A stretch of 64,000 nt of DNA from Pedobacter suwonensis. Lineage in GTDB: Bacteria > Bacteroidota > Bacteroidia > Sphingobacteriales > Sphingobacteriaceae. The notes beneath the pieces are model-generated. The model was not told the origin of the DNA. It did not search any database and saw nothing but the letters and a program-made list of their open reading frames with translations. This document shows positions 1 through 8,603 of the stretch, one piece after another. The stretch lies in assembly GCF_900111825.1 (NCBI RefSeq), contig NZ_FOJM01000006.1:1-64000 (forward strand), in the 5' to 3' direction. Position numbers and translations under genes: made by a program. The first letter of the stretch is position 1. The number at the start of each line of letters is the position of its first letter.

Positions 1-471
1 ATACGGTGCTATGGCCTAGCTATACGGAAATGCATGATGCCGCATTCTGCTCATTAATAGGTAATTACAAAATAACGTCAATGGTAGGTACGAAGAATCT
101 TTAATTGAAAGATTTGCTTCGCAAAGCCTAAGGGTTCTTCACTGCGTTCAGAATGACAATGTAGGTTATCTAAAAATATTTGTGTTCATACGGTAGGATT
201 TGAAATCGGGAGTAATAACGCTGTTGGTCGGGTTTATTTTACCAAGGGTAGAAGCACTATTTAGCCATTAAACCCGATCGGAGCGGGATGCCGATTTTTT
301 CAATCGGCAGAAGCGGGAGCGGGGCTGTTTTAACCTAAAAGCTACTGTAACTGCTTTCCAAAAAAGATCAAACCCTTTGTTTGCGAACACCATATTTCGG
401 ATAAATCTATAGCTCTTGAAGAGTTGTCAACTTACTGGCGAAACGGCTATTAAAAGTTGACAACTCCGTTC
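1..471. other. gene-free left edge with repeat remnants
   Basis: No convincing coding region is visible. Around 92-160 lies a degenerate REP-like stretch (GATTTGCTTCGC followed by TTCACTGCGTTCAGAATGAC) that resembles the family seen again near 45126-45298. Around 290-308 there is a small hairpin, GCCGATT paired with AATCGGC. The strongest structure, at 421-466, is listed separately. Confidence 0.5.
421..466 (-). terminator. 13-bp inverted repeat just downstream of gntP
   Basis: The arms GAGTTGTCAACTT (421-433) and AAGTTGACAACTC (454-466) are perfectly complementary, with a 20-nt loop. The structure begins 5 nt past the permease stop codon, so a transcript-ending or 3'-stabilising hairpin is the simplest reading. 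There is no clear U-tract, so a protein-binding palindrome is also possible. Confidence 0.45.
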
Positions 472-1761
472 CTATACAAACTGATTCAATACCAGCACGC
501 CTAAAATCCCTAAAACAGAAACCAGACTTTCCATCATGGTCCAGGTACTGAAAGTTTCTTTAAGGCTAAGGTTAAAATATTCCTTAAACATCCAGAAACC
601 GGTATCGTTTACATGAGAGAACATTAAACTACCGGCACCGACAGATAATACCATTAACTCTGGCGATGCGCCGGGGCCAATTAAGGGAAGTACCATACCC
701 GATGCTGTTAAAGCAGCCACCGTTGCTGAACCCAGGGTTACCCGAAGTGATGCCGTAATTAACCAGGCGAGCAGTAATGGCGATAAATTTAAACCTCCGG
801 TAAGCTGTTTCACCGTTTCGCCCATACCACTATCAATCAGGATCTGTTTAAAGGCACCGCCTGCGGCAATAATCAAGATGATCATGGCAATGCTTTTCAC
901 TCCTTCTGCACAAGATTCCATAGCTTTTGTAATAGAAGTTTTTTGGAGTGCCAGCGCAATAATAACCGAAATTAACAGGGCCGCGGTAGGGTCGGCCAAA
1001 AATGTAAACAGCGGCTTACCAATATAGTCTATCTTAATACTGCTCCCAATAGTTCCGGCAATGATTAAAAATACCGGCAGCAATGCGGTAATAAAACTTC
1101 TTGAGGCAGAGGGAAGATTTTCTTCTTCATTAACGCTAAAGTTGTGGACTGTTGCTGATTGATCCCGTTTAAGAATTAATCTCGGAAAGTAAATTCCGGC
1201 AATAACCGCAATGGGTACGCTTAAAGTTAATCCATAAATTAAAGTCTTACCAATATCGGCATGGAAAATTCCGGCTAAAGCGACAGGACCGGGGTGAGGA
1301 GGTAAAAAACCGTGGGTAACCGAAAGGGCCGTGGCCATCGGGATGCCAATATATAATTTTGATAGCCCCGTTGCTGCTGAAATGGCAAAAACCAAAGGGA
1401 TTAACACCACGAAGCCAGCATTGTAAAATAATGGAATCCCAACCAATAAACCAGTTAACAGCACAGCCCACTGGATATTCTTTTTGCCAAACGCGCCGAT
1501 TAAGATGAAAACGATCTTTTTTGCCGATCCGCTATCTTCAATCAATTTCCCCATCATCGCGCCAAGGGCCAAAACCATTACCATGCTGCCTAAGGTACTG
1601 CCAATTCCGTTGCTAATGGAGTTCATTACTTTCGTGGCGGGCATTCCTAATAAAAGACCTGTAATAATTGCCACAGCTAGTAAGGCAATCATAGGATTAA
1701 TCTTTTTTAAGATCAATACAAAAAGCAATAGAATACCGAAAAGCAGGATCAATAATGACAT
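472..1761 (-). CDS. gntP: GntP family permease, gluconate transporter-like
   Basis: An inner-membrane symporter of the GntP family, which moves gluconate or related sugar acids with protons. The 429-residue product is almost entirely hydrophobic helices, matching the usual length of about 440. It carries the conserved GFLPPHPGPVALAG loop near residues 150-163. It starts at ATG 1761 and is the last gene of a probable minus-strand run: AraC regulator, small ORF, permease. Gluconate as the substrate is inferred from the family; other hydroxy acids are possible. Across the divergent promoter lie ribulose monophosphate enzymes, which suggests that imported sugar acid may feed pentose phosphate metabolism. 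Confidence 0.85.
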   Translation of the reverse strand: MSLLILLFGILLLFVLILKKINPMIALLAVAIITGLLLGMPATKVMNSISNGIGSTLGSMVMVLALGAMMGKLIEDSGSAKKIVFILIGAFGKKNIQWAVLLTGLLVGIPLFYNAGFVVLIPLVFAISAATGLSKLYIGIPMATALSVTHGFLPPHPGPVALAGIFHADIGKTLIYGLTLSVPIAVIAGIYFPRLILKRDQSATVHNFSVNEEENLPSASRSFITALLPVFLIIAGTIGSSIKIDYIGKPLFTFLADPTAALLISVIIALALQKTSITKAMESCAEGVKSIAMIILIIAAGGAFKQILIDSGMGETVKQLTGGLNLSPLLLAWLITASLRVTLGSATVAALTASGMVLPLIGPGASPELMVLSVGAGSLMFSHVNDTGFWMFKEYFNLSLKETFSTWTMMESLVSVLGILGVLVLNQFV

Positions 1762-1812
1762 TTGGCTAGAAGTATTTGGTAAATGTGATTAAATATAGGA
1801 TTTTAACCCCAG

Positions 1813-1995
1813 CTATTTTTTAACCATAATGGTTCTTCCGGTAACAAGGTTAAATTCGTAAATGCGGTACAGGCCATCATCTTTTATTTCTATGCTTTCT
1901 ACCAGGCCGGTTTTGCTGAAAGTATCGGTAACCATATCTCCGATTTTCACATCCTGAAGAATATCGTTGGGCGTATCGCTGTTTAATCTGATCAT
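1813..1995 (-). CDS. small hypothetical protein, 60 aa
   Basis: The most likely start is ATG 1995, giving a 60-residue protein beginning MIRLNSDTPND; a longer frame would need a TTG at 2022. The sequence looks like a compact beta-rich domain (KIGDMVTDTFSKTGLVESI, ending in TGRTIMVKK), soluble and without a signal peptide. It sits 43 bp after the AraC gene and 51 bp before the permease on the same strand, so co-transcription is likely. The family is not recognised and the function is unknown. Confidence 0.55.
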   Translation of the reverse strand: MIRLNSDTPNDILQDVKIGDMVTDTFSKTGLVESIEIKDDGLYRIYEFNLVTGRTIMVKK

Positions 1996-2037
1996 AAAAG
2001 TAAAAGTATCGATTATTCGCAAAACATGTCAGTTTTT

Positions 2038-2901
2038 TTAAACAAGTGTATTAAATTTTGATTCGATGTGGTTTCTGGCTTGTTTTTGAAACTCTTCTGG
2101 TGTTTGTTGCGTCTGTTTTTTAAAAAAACGGCTAAAGTATGGCCTGTCTGAAAATCCAAGTTCGTAGGCAATCTCTTTGATGGTTTGCTCACTGTGTATA
2201 ATTTTTCGTTTAGCTTCCAGTATAATGCGGTCGTGAATGATCTGCATGCCGGTTTTGTTTAGTTTTTCTTTTAAAATCTGGTTCAGTCGTTTAGAACTGA
2301 TACCGATTTTGCCCGCATAAAAATCAGTATTTCTAACCTGTTGGTAGTTGCTTTCGAGCAACATCAAAAATTCATAAACCCTTTTTTGCTGTACATCATG
2401 GCTGGTAAATTCATGTTCTTTAACTTGTATCAATTTTAATAAAAACACCTTTAACAATGCCTTCGTAATAATGAAATTGTTGCCTGCTTTCTGGTATTCA
2501 TCTTCAATTAATCTGTAAATGCTGCTCAGCTCTGCTGCTGTTTCTGTATTGAGCCTCAGGCACGAAAATTCGCCCTGAACATTAAAGATTTTGAACAGAT
2601 CAAGCAAAAATTCTTTTTCTTCCCCTTCCAATACAGATCTTTTAAATGAGATTAATACCCCATTTTTGCCTGCCTTATTAAGCTGATGTACACGGTAAGG
2701 CGGAATCAGATAAATCCAATCACCTTTGCTGTCAAATTCGGATTGTTGCAGGGCGTGTAAAGGATCTTCATTTTTAAGCCAAACAATTTCAAAGAATTCT
2801 TTTCTGCCCGGATCGTTGAGGTAGCTGGGCGGGCAATTGCTTAAATCGCGGATGTAAATAATAGCCCTTACCAGATGCGTGCTTTCTGTTGATAAACTCA
2901 T
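2038..2901 (-). CDS. AraC family transcriptional regulator
   Basis: A 287-residue cytoplasmic regulator. Residues 1-170 form a cupin-like effector domain (motif IYLIPPYRVHQLNKAG). Residues 180-280 hold the two AraC helix-turn-helix motifs (KIGISSKRLNQILKEKL, then TIKEIAYELGFSDRPYFSRF). It is transcribed away from the PHI/HPS genes and towards the permease, so it could control either side from the 2902-3103 gap. The effector is unknown; a sugar acid or sugar phosphate is inferred from context. Confidence 0.85.
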   Translation of the reverse strand: MSLSTESTHLVRAIIYIRDLSNCPPSYLNDPGRKEFFEIVWLKNEDPLHALQQSEFDSKGDWIYLIPPYRVHQLNKAGKNGVLISFKRSVLEGEEKEFLLDLFKIFNVQGEFSCLRLNTETAAELSSIYRLIEDEYQKAGNNFIITKALLKVFLLKLIQVKEHEFTSHDVQQKRVYEFLMLLESNYQQVRNTDFYAGKIGISSKRLNQILKEKLNKTGMQIIHDRIILEAKRKIIHSEQTIKEIAYELGFSDRPYFSRFFKKQTQQTPEEFQKQARNHIESKFNTLV

Positions 2902-3075
2902 GATGGTTAAAGTTAAAAACTTAAATTCTTAGCGATTGGATTAAATGATAATTGTGGTGGACTATTCGGAAAAGGTGCATTGATTATGGCTAATGTATGA
3001 CTTTTTTTTGTTAGGATTTCCAAATTGTCCCATATAAATGGCGGAATGTATAATCCTCGTTTTAGCTGGCTACCA

Positions 3076-3083
3076 TACCTTTG
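3076..3083 (+). promoter_or_regulatory. Bacteroidota-type -7 box upstream of PHI gene
   Basis: TACCTTTG matches the Bacteroidota consensus TAnnTTTG and lies 20 bp upstream of ATG 3104. A T-rich -33-like stretch occurs around 3053-3060. Assigned by consensus match and position only. Confidence 0.45.
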
Positions 3084-3103
3084 AGCCATTAATGTAAAGC
3101 AGA

Positions 3104-3733
3104 ATGGAATCAAAAGAATCAGTAGAAATGATCAATAATGAAGTTTTGACAGATGAGCTGGATAATCAGCAATTGGCTTGGGATCTGCAAATGAACCTAG
3201 ATAAGATTATAGAAGAAAATACACAATTGGCCAAAAAAGTACAGTTAGATCAGCTTATTCCTTTTATATACCATATCCAGCATGCGAAACGGATTTTTAT
3301 TACAGCTGCAGGCCGTTCGGGTTTTGCAATGCAATCGGCCGCTATGCGTTTGATGCACCTTGGGCTAATCGTATATTATGTTGGCGATACCACCAGTCCG
3401 GCCATTGGCACCAGCGATTTATTGATTGCCGCATCGGGTTCCGGAACAACCGGATCGATTGTAAAGGCTGTAGAAAAATCGATTGAAGCAGGTGCAAATG
3501 TAGTGGGCATTACCACCAATGCAGAATCAGCTTTGGCAAAATTATGCAATCACCTTGTTTTGGTTCCGGCCGCAGAGAAAGAAGATCAAAGTAAAAAGGT
3601 ATCTACCCAGTATGCCGGAAGCCTTTTTGAACAATTTCTGCTTCTGCTTAATGATGCCGTTTTTCAGTCGCTTTGGAAATTAAGCGATCAACCTGCAGAA
3701 GAACTCTGGAAAAGACACGCCAATCTCGAATAA
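3104..3733 (+). CDS. hxlB: 6-phospho-3-hexuloisomerase (SIS domain)
   Basis: Isomerises D-arabino-3-hexulose 6-phosphate to fructose 6-phosphate, the second step of the ribulose monophosphate (RuMP) pathway, in the cytoplasm. The 209-residue SIS-fold protein has the sugar-phosphate loops AAGRSGFAMQSAAMR (about residues 67-81) and IAASGSGTTGSI (about 108-119), which fit the PHI family; typical PHI length is about 180-200. ATG 3104 is used, but Met9 at 3128 is also plausible. It is followed 33 bp later by its partner enzyme, the usual pairing. No methanol or formaldehyde oxidation gene is visible nearby. Confidence 0.82.
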   Translation: MESKESVEMINNEVLTDELDNQQLAWDLQMNLDKIIEENTQLAKKVQLDQLIPFIYHIQHAKRIFITAAGRSGFAMQSAAMRLMHLGLIVYYVGDTTSPAIGTSDLLIAASGSGTTGSIVKAVEKSIEAGANVVGITTNAESALAKLCNHLVLVPAAEKEDQSKKVSTQYAGSLFEQFLLLLNDAVFQSLWKLSDQPAEELWKRHANLE

Positions 3734-3766
3734 CAATTTAGTTAATTATTATATATCAATACCATC

Positions 3767-4399
3767 ATGGCAAAATTACAAGTAGCAATAGATTTATTAA
3801 CAACGGAAGAAGCACTGGCATTAGCAGCAAAAGTTGCGCCTTATGTAGATATTATTGAATTGGGAACTCCTTTGATCAAAAATATGGGTTCGACGGTGAT
3901 TACCGCAATGAAAGCAGCACATCCTGACAAACTGGTATTTGCAGATTTAAAAACTGCTGATGCGGGTGAACTGGAAGCTGATATCGCATTTAAAGCCGGT
4001 GCTGATTTAGTAACCGTAATGGGTGCTGCAGGAAATGCAACCATTATTGGAGCCGTTAAAGCCGCAAAAGCGCATGGCAAAGGCGTGGTTGTAGATACAA
4101 TTGGTTATCCTGACCGGGTTAAAAGAGCACAGGAAGTGACCGCATTAGGTGTAGAATTTGTAGAACTGCACGCTGGTTTAGATGAACAGTGGACGGCTGG
4201 TTATTCTATCCAGGTTTTAATTGATGAGGCTGCAAGAGCTGGTGTTCCGGTTTCAATCGCAGGTGGGGTAAATATCGAAAATGTTGCTGCTGTTATAAAA
4301 GCAGGAGCAATGGTAGCCGTTGCAGGTGCTGCCATTTATGGCGCTGAAGATCCGGCTGCAGCCGCCAAAGCACTTCGTGAGGCAATTGATGCTGCATAG
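3767..4399 (+). CDS. hxlA: 3-hexulose-6-phosphate synthase
   Basis: Condenses formaldehyde with ribulose 5-phosphate, or runs in reverse, in the RuMP pathway. The 210-residue protein is a TIM barrel of the orotidine-phosphate-decarboxylase superfamily with the metal/substrate motif DLKTAD (residues 65-70, DxKxxD) and the phosphate-binding end SIAGGVN. The related 3-keto-L-gulonate-6-phosphate decarboxylase shares this fold, but the adjacent PHI gene favours HPS. In non-methylotrophs such pairs detoxify formaldehyde or make pentose phosphates. Which applies here cannot be read from the sequence. Confidence 0.82.
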   Translation: MAKLQVAIDLLTTEEALALAAKVAPYVDIIELGTPLIKNMGSTVITAMKAAHPDKLVFADLKTADAGELEADIAFKAGADLVTVMGAAGNATIIGAVKAAKAHGKGVVVDTIGYPDRVKRAQEVTALGVEFVELHAGLDEQWTAGYSIQVLIDEAARAGVPVSIAGGVNIENVAAVIKAGAMVAVAGAAIYGAEDPAAAAKALREAIDAA

Positions 4400-4434
4400 G
4401 CCAGGTTCATGAAGTAAAGGTTTTTAACCACAGA

Positions 4435-4490
4435 TGCGCCTAGATCAATACGGATTTTTATAACAGTATTTATCTAGGTGCATTTTTTTT
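4435..4490 (+). terminator. hairpin with T-tract after hxlA
   Basis: TGCGCCTAGAT (4435-4445) pairs with ATCTAGGTGCA (4472-4482), with one G-T wobble, and is followed by a run of eight T. It lies about 35 bp past the hxlA stop and is probably the end of the PHI-HPS transcript. The left arm is part of a dispersed TTTAACCACAGATGC-type repeat, so the terminator may have been built from a repeat. Confidence 0.55.
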
Positions 4491-4629
4491 ATCTCGCTAA
4501 AATCTGGTAAGTTTTGGTTAATTGATATTTAAAATTTGTGTTAATCTTGTTTGGTACAAACCAATAGCAGTATCATCTCACGGAAAAAAGTTACTATGAT
4601 ATAGTTTAGGTTGAATTAACTTTCCGTTC

Positions 4630-7149
4630 TTAAAATCTTAATGGTGGCTGGTTCAAAATACTTCTTGTACTTAACACACCTGTAACCACTACGAGCAATA
4701 CAATTGAACCGAACAACAATAGGGTTGGCACAAGAGGAGGTATAAAGGCCGCATCGAAAGTATAATTAGCCAATGTCCAGCTCCCGCCTATGGCCAGAAT
4801 TAAACCAGCACCTGCCGCAAAAGCACCTAAAAAGAAATATTCAATTGCATTTATTGCTAAAATCTGCTTTCTACTGGCGCCCATGGTCCGTAATAAAATA
4901 CTTTCCTTTATCCGCTGGTTTTTACTGGTTAATACCGAGGATATTAAAACAATCCATCCAGTTACCATGCTAAAGCCAGCCATAAACTGGATTACGAAAC
5001 CAATTTTATTCAGCAATTCATCCACTAATTTTAACACGAGGTCTAAATCAATCACAGAAACATTGGGGAATTTTTGAACCACTTCTCCCTGAAAACGGGC
5101 TGAAACTTCGCCTGATGGTACCCTGGTCATCAATACATGGAACTGCGGTGCCTCTTCCAATACCCCGGCAGGAAAAACAACCCTGAAATTGGTCTGCATC
5201 CTGCTCCAGTTTACTTCCCTTAAACTTCCAACAATGGTCGGGATCATCATGCCCTGAACGTTAAAAAGGATTTTATCATTCAGCCCAACATGAATTGATT
5301 GGGCATAACGCTGATCCAGTGAAATATAAACCGTTTGATTGGGTTTTATTCTTCCGGTCCATTTGCCTGCTGTAATTTTCTCTGCTGCCGTTAAAGTATC
5401 CTGGTAAGTAGCCCTGATCTCGTTTCGGTAAGCTCTTCTGTTATTGGTATCTGCACTGGCTTTCTTACCATTAATCTCCTCAATGCGCATGGTAATTACA
5501 GGCACCTGGTTCATTAACGGTAGTTCGAAAGCTTTGGTTAAACTGTCTAATCCTTCCTTCTGCGTGTTCTGGATATCGAACATCACCATATTTGGCTGAT
5601 TGTTGCCGGATGAAAGTGTAACACGACTCATTAATATGCCCTGAACAAAAAATAGGGTGCAGATAAATGCAGTTGATAAACCAATAGAAACCGTGAGCAT
5701 TAAGGTTTGGTTATTCGGGCGATAGAGGTTGGCAAATCCCTGCCGCCATAAATAACCGGATGAGTTGGGCAAAAGCTTTCGCACCAGAAACATCAAAATT
5801 TTAGACAGTACAATCAACAGTAAAAAAGCAACGGCAATACTGGCGGTAAATACCAGCGTTTGCAGCCATGTTTTCATCTGCAAATGGGTAAAAGCCATAA
5901 TAAAGGCTGCCATCAGCAAATACACTACCCAGGTTAGCGGATCTCTTTTCCCTCCTGCTTTTTCAAAAGATATCCGGATGGCATTTAATGGCGAAATTTT
6001 CCTAACGGATAAGAGCGAGGGGAGGGCGAAAAGGACTGAAATGATCAACCCCAACAAAATACCCTGGCCTACAGCCGGCCACGAAACCTGTATGGTAATT
6101 TCGATCGGTAGAAAATCTTTTAACACCAACGGAAGTAAAAACTGTATGCCCGTGCCCAAAGCAGACCCTAATACTGCAGCAATTAAGCCGATAAAAAATA
6201 CCTGTATCAGGTAGATTAAAAAGGCATGACGGGATTTTAATCCTAAACACCTTAGCGTGGCAATGGCACTTAATTTTTCCTGGATATATACATGGATGGC
6301 ACTACCCACACCAACACAACCCAGTAGCAAAGCAATAAAACCAGATAAGGCCAGAAAGCGGTTTACATCTTTAAACGATCTTCCGGTCTGCTCTTTTCTC
6401 GATTCTACGGTATCGGCATCAAAGCCTTCCTGTTCTAATTTACTGTCGTTCTTTTTTACCCACTCATCTATTCCCGACGGATCGTTGTACCTGAAATAAA
6501 ATTTGTTATTGATCCGGCTTCCGGTTTTGATCAGGTTGGTTTTGTCGAGTATTTGTAGGGGAATATACACCGTAGGGGCTATACTGGCACCAATGCCCGT
6601 TTGTCCGGGTGCTTTGGTTAAAGTGCCCAAAATGTTAAAATTAAGGTCTCCTATTTTTACAGAATCGCCAACTTTTGCGTTAAACTGCAGCATCAGGGTT
6701 TGATCTACCAAGGCATTTCTTCCGGTTTGAAAGTGCCTGGCTGCAGCCAGCGGAATGGTTTCTATGGTGCCATAATAAGGGTAATTTCCCTCCAGAGCCT
6801 TCATTTGTACCAAACGGCTGCCTCCACCTTTCTGAAAATAAATCATGGAGGCAAAAGTTTTCTCCTGCGATCGCTCATCGCCAAGCGTATCGAGCATTTT
6901 TTGCATGGCTTTGCTTACACCTTTACGGCTATCTAAAACCAGATCGGCCCCGGTAAGTTCTTTTGCCTGTGCATCAATATCTTTTTGCAGGTTATCTTTA
7001 AACGAATAAACGGCAACAAGAGCGGCAATGCCCAAAATGATTGATGAGATGAAAAGCAATAAACGCGCACGGTTTTTCCGGCTATCACGCCAGGCCATTT
7101 TAAACAGCCAGGAAAACGGAACAGATTGTTTTGGAAGGCTATTGGACAT
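4630..7149 (-). CDS. FtsX-like ABC exporter permease, YbbP type
   Basis: The membrane subunit of a type VII (MacB/Lol-like) ABC system that works with the ATPase encoded just upstream. The chosen start is ATG 7149, giving 839 residues; a frame opening 25 codons earlier lies inside the ATPase gene and is less likely. Visible are an N-terminal transmembrane helix (RLLLFISSIILGIAALVAVY), a long periplasmic domain, then two FtsX-like helical blocks around residues 285-400 and 740-835, a layout typical of the large YbbP family (about 800 residues). It overlaps the ATPase gene by 11 bp, consistent with translational coupling. The cargo is unknown. Confidence 0.85.
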   Translation of the reverse strand: MSNSLPKQSVPFSWLFKMAWRDSRKNRARLLLFISSIILGIAALVAVYSFKDNLQKDIDAQAKELTGADLVLDSRKGVSKAMQKMLDTLGDERSQEKTFASMIYFQKGGGSRLVQMKALEGNYPYYGTIETIPLAAARHFQTGRNALVDQTLMLQFNAKVGDSVKIGDLNFNILGTLTKAPGQTGIGASIAPTVYIPLQILDKTNLIKTGSRINNKFYFRYNDPSGIDEWVKKNDSKLEQEGFDADTVESRKEQTGRSFKDVNRFLALSGFIALLLGCVGVGSAIHVYIQEKLSAIATLRCLGLKSRHAFLIYLIQVFFIGLIAAVLGSALGTGIQFLLPLVLKDFLPIEITIQVSWPAVGQGILLGLIISVLFALPSLLSVRKISPLNAIRISFEKAGGKRDPLTWVVYLLMAAFIMAFTHLQMKTWLQTLVFTASIAVAFLLLIVLSKILMFLVRKLLPNSSGYLWRQGFANLYRPNNQTLMLTVSIGLSTAFICTLFFVQGILMSRVTLSSGNNQPNMVMFDIQNTQKEGLDSLTKAFELPLMNQVPVITMRIEEINGKKASADTNNRRAYRNEIRATYQDTLTAAEKITAGKWTGRIKPNQTVYISLDQRYAQSIHVGLNDKILFNVQGMMIPTIVGSLREVNWSRMQTNFRVVFPAGVLEEAPQFHVLMTRVPSGEVSARFQGEVVQKFPNVSVIDLDLVLKLVDELLNKIGFVIQFMAGFSMVTGWIVLISSVLTSKNQRIKESILLRTMGASRKQILAINAIEYFFLGAFAAGAGLILAIGGSWTLANYTFDAAFIPPLVPTLLLFGSIVLLVVVTGVLSTRSILNQPPLRF

Positions 7150-7873
7150 AAGCAGGGTTTTCGTCTGAGATGATGATGCCACCTTTAATTTTAATGTTTC
7201 TTTCCGTTCTGGCAGCCAACTCAAGGTCGTGTGTTACGATGATCAAAGTGGTTCCGGCATCTTTGTTTAAATCAAATAGCAATTTGATTACTTTTTCACT
7301 GGTTTCGGCATCGAGGTTTCCGGTAGGTTCATCTGCAAAGAGCACGGCAGGTTGGTTCGAAAATGCCCTTGCTAACGAAATGCGCTGTTGTTCTCCACCT
7401 GATAATTGAATGGGGTAGTGATGCGAACGGTCGGCCAGTCCAACTTTATCCAGTAGTTCTAAGGCATGTGAACGGATGTTTTTTGCACCTCTTAATTCTA
7501 AAGGAACCATTACATTTTCTAAAGCGGTTAATGTAGGCAGCAACTGAAAATTCTGAAAAATAAACCCTACGTATTGATTTCTAACGGCAGCGCGCTGATC
7601 TTCGTTTAATTTTTCGAGTGCAATTCCGTTCAGTTCAACCGTTCCATTGCTGGCCCTGTCTAGTCCGGCACATAAACCTAGCAAGGTGGTTTTTCCGCTT
7701 CCCGATGGACCTGTAATGGCTACCGTTGAGCCGGCAGTTATCGAGAAATTAATATTATCCAGAACGGTGAGTTCCCGTCCGGCACTCTGGTAAATTTTGC
7801 TTACATTTCGGATGTTCAATATGCTTTCCAATAGCTGAATTTTTAGGGTTTGCGTATAGGTTTTGCCAAACAT
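7139..7873 (-). CDS. ABC transporter ATP-binding protein, YbbA/LolD type
   Basis: A 244-residue cytoplasmic ATPase with Walker A GPSGSGKTTLLG (about residues 54-65), signature LSGGEQQRISLARAF, and Walker B VLFADEPTGNLD. This is the MacB/LolD/YbbA subfamily that drives FtsX-like permeases. It starts at ATG 7873; a start some 13 codons later, nearer the conserved SILNIRNVSKIY strand, is possible. It is divergent from the TesA-like esterase with a 46-bp gap, the same arrangement as E. coli ybbA/tesA. Confidence 0.9.
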   Translation of the reverse strand: MFGKTYTQTLKIQLLESILNIRNVSKIYQSAGRELTVLDNINFSITAGSTVAITGPSGSGKTTLLGLCAGLDRASNGTVELNGIALEKLNEDQRAAVRNQYVGFIFQNFQLLPTLTALENVMVPLELRGAKNIRSHALELLDKVGLADRSHHYPIQLSGGEQQRISLARAFSNQPAVLFADEPTGNLDAETSEKVIKLLFDLNKDAGTTLIIVTHDLELAARTERNIKIKGGIIISDENPAYVQ

Positions 7874-7919
7874 AACGGGGCACTGCCTGTTAAGATAATT
7901 AGATACAGATTAATTAGAT

Positions 7920-8603
7920 ATGTTACGAAAACGATTAATGGGGCTATTTGTTTTGAGCCTTGTGGTGATAAGCTGCGGAAACCCGCAAAGTAAAAACAAT
8001 GCGGATAAAACTTTAGATTCAACTGACCAAAAGCAGGCTGCTGTGGCAACCAAACAAAAGAATATCCTTTTTTTCGGTACCAGTTTAACTGCAGGTTATG
8101 GGCTCGACCCGACAGAAGCTTATCCGGCATTGATCCAAAATCGGATTGATTCTTTAAAAATGCCTTATAACGTAATTAACGGTGGTTTAAGTGGCGAAAC
8201 TTCTGCTGGCGGAAAAGCGCGGATTGACTGGTTGCTTAAACAGCGGGTAGATATTTTTGTACTTGAACTGGGCGCTAATGATGGGCTTAGGGGATTGCCC
8301 GTTGCGCAAACCACTAAAAATCTTCAGGCCATTATCGATCGGGTAAAAGCTAAATACCCGAATGTTAAGATGGTATTGGCGGGTATGCAGGTTCCACCCA
8401 ATATGGGAGCAAAATACGCTGCAGACTTTAAAAACATGTTTCCTGAACTGGCAAAGAAAAATAAAATGGCCCTCATCCCTTTTTTATTAGATAAAGTTGG
8501 CGGTGTTCCTAAATTAAACCAGGCTGATGGTATTCACCCTACGGCAGAAGGCGATAAGATTTTGGCAGAAAATGTTTGGGTAGTGTTGAAGGATTTATTG
8601 TAA
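7920..8603 (+). CDS. TesA-like GDSL arylesterase, lipoprotein
   Basis: An SGNH-hydrolase of the TesA/arylesterase group that cleaves acyl or thioester bonds outside the cytoplasm. The 227-residue product has a lipoprotein signal peptide with lipobox VISC (Cys19). The catalytic serine block is FFGTSLTAGYG (Ser55), the GAND block is present, and DGIHPTAEG supplies Asp203 and His206. Its natural substrate is uncertain. The divergent YbbA/YbbP-like exporter makes a link between lipid handling and export plausible. Confidence 0.88.
   Translation: MLRKRLMGLFVLSLVVISCGNPQSKNNADKTLDSTDQKQAAVATKQKNILFFGTSLTAGYGLDPTEAYPALIQNRIDSLKMPYNVINGGLSGETSAGGKARIDWLLKQRVDIFVLELGANDGLRGLPVAQTTKNLQAIIDRVKAKYPNVKMVLAGMQVPPNMGAKYAADFKNMFPELAKKNKMALIPFLLDKVGGVPKLNQADGIHPTAEGDKILAENVWVVLKDLL

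Noticed and set aside
2913..3113. 66-codon minus-strand frame between the AraC and PHI genes
   Set aside because: It covers the divergent promoter region, including the TACCTTTG box, and has no recognisable features.
3841..4080. Frame antisense to hxlA
   Set aside because: It lies entirely within a well-supported gene and looks like a compositional shadow.
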